Assembly: GCA_016784195.1 (NCBI GenBank)
Contig: JADHVE010000009.1
Coordinates: 1 to 25,395 of the forward strand
Source of the DNA: Candidatus Woesearchaeota archaeon
Lineage (GTDB): Archaea; Nanobdellota; Nanobdellia; Woesearchaeales; GW2011-AR4
Reading direction: 5' to 3'
Length of the DNA stretch: 25,395 nucleotides
Shown: piece by piece, positions 22,546 through 25,395 of the stretch
How the letters are laid out: the number at the start of each line of letters is the position of its first letter
Numbering within the stretch: the first letter of the stretch is position 1
Position numbers and translations under genes: made by a program
Notes under the pieces: model-generated
The model's database searches: none
The model's input: the letters and a program-made list of their open reading frames with translations, nothing else
What the model was told of the DNA's origin: nothing

Positions 22546-22755
22546 ATGTGCAAAGGATGTTTTGGCAAATGCTTTATATCTGCAATAGCGACATGGGGAT
22601 TTTTTGCCTTATTGCTTAGATTGTTGAATGCAGCAAACCCTTGGGTGAATGCGATATGGCTGACATTATTGGTTTCTTTGGCAATGGTTTGTTGTCCGCT
22701 TATGGGAAAGAATCTAAGTGAATGCTGTACTTTTAAGCCAAAGAAAAAGAAATAA
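22546..22755 (+). CDS. Cysteine-rich two-helix membrane mini-protein
   Basis: 69 residues with seven cysteines: C2, C5 and C9 (MCKGCFGKCF), the C49/C50 pair at the end of the second membrane helix, and the C60/C61 pair before a basic KPKKKK tail. Two hydrophobic segments, about 10-28 and 33-52, predict a small membrane hairpin; the basic tail suggests a cytosolic C-terminus. It has the strongest Shine-Dalgarno in this region, GGAGGTG at 22533-22539, 6 bases before ATG, and a structured leader. Metal binding or redox sensing is possible from the cysteines alone. No family was recognised. Confidence 0.82.
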   Translation: MCKGCFGKCFISAIATWGFFALLLRLLNAANPWVNAIWLTLLVSLAMVCCPLMGKNLSECCTFKPKKKK

Positions 22756-22770
22756 TTTTTTATTTTTTCA
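22756..22770 (+). terminator. T-rich terminator after the membrane mini-protein
   Basis: TTTTTTATTTTTTCA directly after the stop codon, the kind of oligo-T tract at which archaeal polymerase stops. Confidence 0.5.
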
Positions 22771-22774
22771 TTAA

Positions 22775-22784
22775 ATTTTTATAG
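22775..22784 (+). promoter_or_regulatory. TATA box for the lipoprotein gene
   Basis: ATTTTTATAG. The expected start is near 22805, just before AGAGG at 22808-22812, which is 7 bases from ATG 22820. Confidence 0.45.
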
Positions 22785-22819
22785 TTGTAAATCCAAGAGT
22801 TCTTAAAAGAGGCATTTTT

Positions 22820-23509
22820 ATGAAAAAAATAATTTTATTTTTATTTCTTGTAATTTTTATTATTGGCTGTGATGAAGAGCAGACAGAGCCTGAAGATATA
22901 ATAGGGGAGCAGATAGGAAATAATCCTAACATAATAATAACAAAAGAAACTTATCAAGGCAAAGATTTTGAAAAATTAGACATAAAGTATGAAAAAGACA
23001 ACCAGGAGTTTCAGAATTATTTTGACCCAGCGTTTAGAAATGCTCTAGACTGGATTAAAGAAGATATAGAAGATTTTGTTTTTCTGGGCTGGTGGGATTA
23101 CGGGCATATGATAAGAGGATATACAAATAATGATGTTATCATATACTCTCCTTCTGAGGATATCTTATGGAGCTTAGCCAGCGGCAAATGGGATGAGGAG
23201 GATAGTGGAAAGTTTTCCACTAAAGAGCAGATTGAGGATGTTGTTTTGGCTTTAACAACTACTGACTCTGTAAAAACAGAAGAAATAATGGAAAAATATA
23301 ATGCTGAATATGTTTTTGTTACAAAAAGGGATGCTGCTTCAAGCTTTATTTTTTTCAAAATTGCAGGGCTTGAAGATTACACTGAAAATTACCAGCCAAA
23401 TGAAAAAGCGCAAGAAACCATACTTTTCAGAATGCTCAATAAAGAAGAAGTTGAAGGCTTTAGTTTGGCTTATAATGATGGGATGGTGAGAATATACAAG
23501 TTGATATAG
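22820..23509 (+). CDS. Lipoprotein resembling the soluble C-terminal domain of AglB/STT3 oligosaccharyltransferase
   Basis: 229 residues. A short basic N-terminus and hydrophobic stretch end in a lipobox-like IIGC, with C17 as the likely lipid-anchored residue. After a linker, ALDWIKEDIEDFVFLGWWDYGH contains WWDYG (91-95), the signature that binds the +2 Thr/Ser of the N-glycosylation sequon in AglB/STT3. What follows (IRGYTNNDVIIYSPSED, later YNAEYVFVTKRD) resembles the STT3 layout in which a gap of helices leads to a strand with YVxVT/D. The multi-helix catalytic membrane domain (about 400 residues) is absent. It may bind sequons outside the cell, or assist an OST encoded elsewhere. Homology is judged from motif and order only. 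Confidence 0.82.
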   Translation: MKKIILFLFLVIFIIGCDEEQTEPEDIIGEQIGNNPNIIITKETYQGKDFEKLDIKYEKDNQEFQNYFDPAFRNALDWIKEDIEDFVFLGWWDYGHMIRGYTNNDVIIYSPSEDILWSLASGKWDEEDSGKFSTKEQIEDVVLALTTTDSVKTEEIMEKYNAEYVFVTKRDAASSFIFFKIAGLEDYTENYQPNEKAQETILFRMLNKEEVEGFSLAYNDGMVRIYKLI

Positions 23510-23554
23510 CAACAATCAATTTATTAAATCATCAAAAGAAATAAAAATAATAAA

Positions 23555-24421
23555 ATGAAATACATAACCAAAAAAGACATTAAATTACCTAAAAGAAACT
23601 CAAAAAACCATAAAGGCGATAATGGCAAAGTTTTGGTTATTGGAGGAAGTGAAGATTATGCTGGAGCTGTTGCTTTAGCGGGGTTAGCGGCTTTACGTTC
23701 TGGTGTAGATTGGGTTACTGTTGCTGCTCCTGAAAAAGTCGGCTGGGCGGTTAATGCTTTATCATCCGATTTAGTAGTTAAGAAGTATAAATGCAGTTAT
23801 TTTTCTTTAAAATATTCTGGTGAAATCAGGAGATTAAGCGATGATTTTGATGCTTTTTTAGTCGGCAATGGAATAGGAGTTAATATCCAAACAAAGAATT
23901 TTGTTAAAAAGATAGTGGAAAACAATAAAAAATCAAAAGTTGTCGATGCAGACGGAATTAAAAGCTTGTCAATGGATATTGTTGAGAATTCAATAATCAC
24001 CCCGCATAATCAAGAACTAGAGACCTTCTTATTAAATTCAAAAATAAACAGATTGATAATTAAAAAAATCATTAAAGAAAAATCCATTATTAAAAAGTCA
24101 TTGCTGATAAAAAATAACTTAAAGAAATTTTTAGGAAAAAATAATGTGATCTTGTTGAAAGGGAAAATTGATGTAGTGATATCCAAGGATAAAATAAAGT
24201 ACAATAAAACCGGGAATGCTGGGATGACCAAGGCAGGCACTGGAGATGTTTTGGCTGGGTTGTGTGTAGGTTTTCTAGGCCAGGGTTTGTCTTTGATACA
24301 ATCAGCAATAAATGCTGCTTATTTTAATGGGTTGATAGGAGATATTTTACTCAAAAAGAAAAAAGGATTTACATATCTTGCTAGTGATATGGTTGAAGAG
24401 ATCAAAAGAATTCTAAATTAA
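23555..24421 (+). CDS. nnrD: ADP-dependent NAD(P)H-hydrate dehydratase
   Basis: Repairs hydrated NAD(P)H using ADP. 288 residues, a ribokinase-like YjeF_C domain: HKGDNGKVLVIGGSEDYAGA at 19-38, LVGNGIG, VVDADGIKSL at 129-138, TPHNQE, and the nucleotide-binding NAGMTKAGTGDVLAG at 221-235 with the catalytic-type aspartate D231. The length is normal for the single-domain form. It works with nnrE upstream, and the intervening membrane and lipoprotein genes are unrelated. A-rich leader, no Shine-Dalgarno. Confidence 0.95.
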   Translation: MKYITKKDIKLPKRNSKNHKGDNGKVLVIGGSEDYAGAVALAGLAALRSGVDWVTVAAPEKVGWAVNALSSDLVVKKYKCSYFSLKYSGEIRRLSDDFDAFLVGNGIGVNIQTKNFVKKIVENNKKSKVVDADGIKSLSMDIVENSIITPHNQELETFLLNSKINRLIIKKIIKEKSIIKKSLLIKNNLKKFLGKNNVILLKGKIDVVISKDKIKYNKTGNAGMTKAGTGDVLAGLCVGFLGQGLSLIQSAINAAYFNGLIGDILLKKKKGFTYLASDMVEEIKRILN

Positions 24422-24424
24422 AAG

Positions 24425-24460
24425 TACGAAAACGTTCGTATTTTCGATACTTTTATATAC
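24425..24460 (+). promoter_or_regulatory. Operator-like inverted repeat and TATA box before the AbrB-like operon
   Basis: TACGAA (24425-24430) and TTCGTA (24435-24440) are perfect arms around AACG. About 10 bases on is the TATA-like TTTTATATAC (24451-24460). A second A/T-rich TATA candidate lies at 24473-24490. The inverted repeat sits where an archaeal activator or repressor would act on TBP/TFB. Confidence 0.5.
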
Positions 24461-24507
24461 TATTAAAATCAATGATATATAAAATATATATAAAAAATAT
24501 TAAAAAT

Positions 24508-24525
24508 ACTATTAAAAATAATAGT
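24508..24525 (+). promoter_or_regulatory. Inverted repeat just before the AbrB-like start codon
   Basis: ACTATT and AATAGT around AAAAAT form a perfect 6-base inverted repeat ending 4 bases before ATG 24530. ACTATTAAAA also occurs at 24459-24468, just after the upstream TATA-like box. This repeated site could be the binding site of the AbrB-like protein itself. Confidence 0.4.
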
Positions 24526-24529
24526 AAAA

Positions 24530-24685
24530 ATGGTGAAGATTCAGAAGTTACCGTCAGGACAGTTGGTTATTACTATTCCTAAAAGGCTTGCAGAATATGA
24601 GAGCTTAGAGAAAGGGATGGATGTTGACTTTAAGAAACATAAGGAAGGGTTTGTTTTAGAAATTGTAAGAAAAAAAACAAGGTGA
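24530..24685 (+). CDS. AbrB/MazE-like swapped-hairpin DNA-binding mini-protein
   Basis: 51 residues. MVKIQKLPSGQLVITIPKRL is the classic SpoVT-AbrB swapped-hairpin beginning, where a strand, a GQ turn and an ITIPK strand precede a short helix. It continues ESLEKGMDVDFKKHKEGFVL and ends VRKKTR. Such proteins dimerise and bind DNA as transition-state regulators or antitoxins. It is found by its start after an A/T-rich leader with inverted repeats. The stop is followed by a coupled small gene: its own last bases form the Shine-Dalgarno of the next gene. Confidence 0.88.
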   Translation: MVKIQKLPSGQLVITIPKRLAEYESLEKGMDVDFKKHKEGFVLEIVRKKTR

Positions 24686-24692
24686 TGTCTAA

Positions 24693-24842
24693 ATGAATAT
24701 AAGCGATTTGACAATATTGTTGGGGAAAAATAGGCAAGAAATCGAGGAAATGCTGAAGTCAAATGATGTTATTGAATTGAACCTTAAAGAAAGAAATCAA
24801 AAAGAAGTAAATGATTCAGGAAAAATCGAGTTGATAGCTTAA
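24693..24842 (+). CDS. 49-residue protein co-transcribed with the AbrB-like gene
   Basis: MNISDLTILLGKNRQEIEEM, then a short linker and LNLKERNQKEVN, ending GKIELIA. It is helical and charged, with no membrane segment. The start is supported by AGGTGAT at 24680-24686, 6 bases before ATG and overlapping the end of the AbrB-like gene. It is far too small and featureless for a known MazF or PIN toxin. It may be a protein partner or modulator of the AbrB-like protein. No family was recognised. Confidence 0.68.
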   Translation: MNISDLTILLGKNRQEIEEMLKSNDVIELNLKERNQKEVNDSGKIELIA

Positions 24843-24962
24843 TCAATAAAAAATTTGACAAATAATAAAAATCACATTTAAAAAAAATTAAGGGTCATTA
24901 AAAATTTAACCATTATAAAAAATTATTAATAAACAAAACAAATTAAAGATTAAATAAAAAAT

Positions 24963-24990
24963 CATGTTGGAATAGAATCAATAAAAAATT
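24963..24990 (+). repeat. Dispersed intergenic repeat, partial copy 5
   Basis: ATGTTGGAATAGAATCAAT matches ATGTGGAATAGAACTCAAT of the copy at 12985 with two small gaps. It is directly upstream of the antiporter gene, in the same orientation. The preceding 24843-24960 is A/T-rich with no gene. Confidence 0.4.
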
Positions 24991-24996
24991 AAAAAG

Positions 24997-25395
24997 ATGG
25001 AAAATATATTTTTTGACATAGGAATAATAATAATAATTGCAACTGCGTTTGCGTTTATAGCCAAGGCTTTAAAGCAGCCGTTGATTCCTGCTTATGTGTT
25101 AGCAGGTATTGTAGTAGGACCTGTTCTTGGCTTAGTAACTAATATGAGTGTGATTTCAACTTTATCAGAGATTGGAATAGCGTTTTTGCTTTTTATTGTT
25201 GGACTGGAAATTGATTTAAGAAAGCTAAAGAACGTAGGATTAGTGTCTTCTTTGGGAGGCTTAATCCAAGTTATTACTGTTTTTACTGCTGCTTTTGCTA
25301 TATCTGTTTATTTAGGCTTTATCTATACAGAAGCGGTTTACTTAGGCTTGATTATAGCTTTTAGTTCTACTATGGTTGTTATAAAACTGCTTTCT
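24997..25395 (+). CDS. CPA2-type cation:proton antiporter (Kef/NapA-like), 3' end cut by window
   Basis: 133 codons visible, open at the right edge. An N-terminal membrane helix FDIGIIIIIATAFAFIAKAL is followed by QPLIPAYVLAGIVVGP, then a helix with GIAFLLFIVGLEIDLRKL, the hallmark of the CPA2 family, and IIAFSSTMVVIKLLS (the SST helix). The missing C-terminal part should hold the ND/D ion-binding helix and possibly an RCK/TrkA-N domain. It is a membrane protein exchanging Na+ or K+ for protons; which ion cannot be told here. A-rich leader, no clear Shine-Dalgarno. Confidence 0.93.
   Translation, partial: MENIFFDIGIIIIIATAFAFIAKALKQPLIPAYVLAGIVVGPVLGLVTNMSVISTLSEIGIAFLLFIVGLEIDLRKLKNVGLVSSLGGLIQVITVFTAAFAISVYLGFIYTEAVYLGLIIAFSSTMVVIKLLS

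Noticed and set aside
1..25395. tRNA, rRNA, CRISPR array, insertion sequence or integrase
   Set aside because: No T-loop/acceptor pairs, no regularly spaced repeats with spacers, and no transposase or recombinase motifs were seen in reading both strands.

Overview
The window is archaeal and most likely from a DPANN lineage close to Woesearchaeota/Pacearchaeota. The evidence is a group II chaperonin, EF-2 with the diphthamide histidine, archaeal ribosomal proteins L7Ae, S28e and L24e, an archaeal-type GluRS, an archaeal prepilin peptidase, a small histone-fold protein, and A/T-rich TATA-box promoters. Some genes sit directly behind a TATA box with little or no leader. Others carry a strong GGAGGTGAT-type Shine-Dalgarno sequence.

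Layout. Positions 1-4376 hold an HTH regulator cut by the left edge, a small receiver-like protein, the thermosome subunit, a pair of coiled-coil proteins of unknown function, and a small histone-fold protein on the opposite strand. Positions 4624-6297 encode glutamyl-tRNA synthetase. Positions 6683-11953 form a tight four-gene plus-strand operon: a radical-SAM lysine 2,3-aminomutase fused to a D-Ala-D-Ala-ligase-like ATP-grasp, a SET-domain methyltransferase, a PLP basic-amino-acid decarboxylase, and a PP-loop protein with a four-cysteine site that may resemble the MurL peptide epimerase. Positions 12206-16667 are minus-strand: a methyltransferase-like protein, then the translation operon L7Ae-S28e-L24e-NDK-EF-2. 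Positions 16792-18529 hold a degenerate cis-prenyltransferase and a divergently transcribed prepilin peptidase. Positions 18571-19844 hold two tandem HIT proteins whose nucleophilic histidine is methionine. Positions 20139-24421 hold a stand-alone NFACT-R protein, a cysteine-cluster protein, NAD(P)HX epimerase, a structured leader before a Cys-rich membrane mini-protein, a lipoprotein resembling the soluble domain of the AglB/STT3 oligosaccharyltransferase, and NAD(P)HX dehydratase. Positions 24530-24842 carry an AbrB-like mini-protein and a 49-residue partner. A CPA2 antiporter runs off the right edge.

The best candidate for an undescribed system is the operon at 6683-11953. Three of its four genes belong to families that act on lysine or similar basic amino acids, and the other activities are ATP-dependent ligation and carboxylate activation. 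Together they could make a beta-lysine-containing, possibly methylated, peptide-like metabolite or envelope modification. That product is an inference. Second-rank leads are the switch-like leader at 22451-22540, the detached STT3-like lipoprotein, a family of short dispersed intergenic repeats in at least five places, and several enzymes with altered catalytic residues. No tRNA, rRNA, CRISPR array or intact mobile element was seen. All reading was by eye, without database searches.
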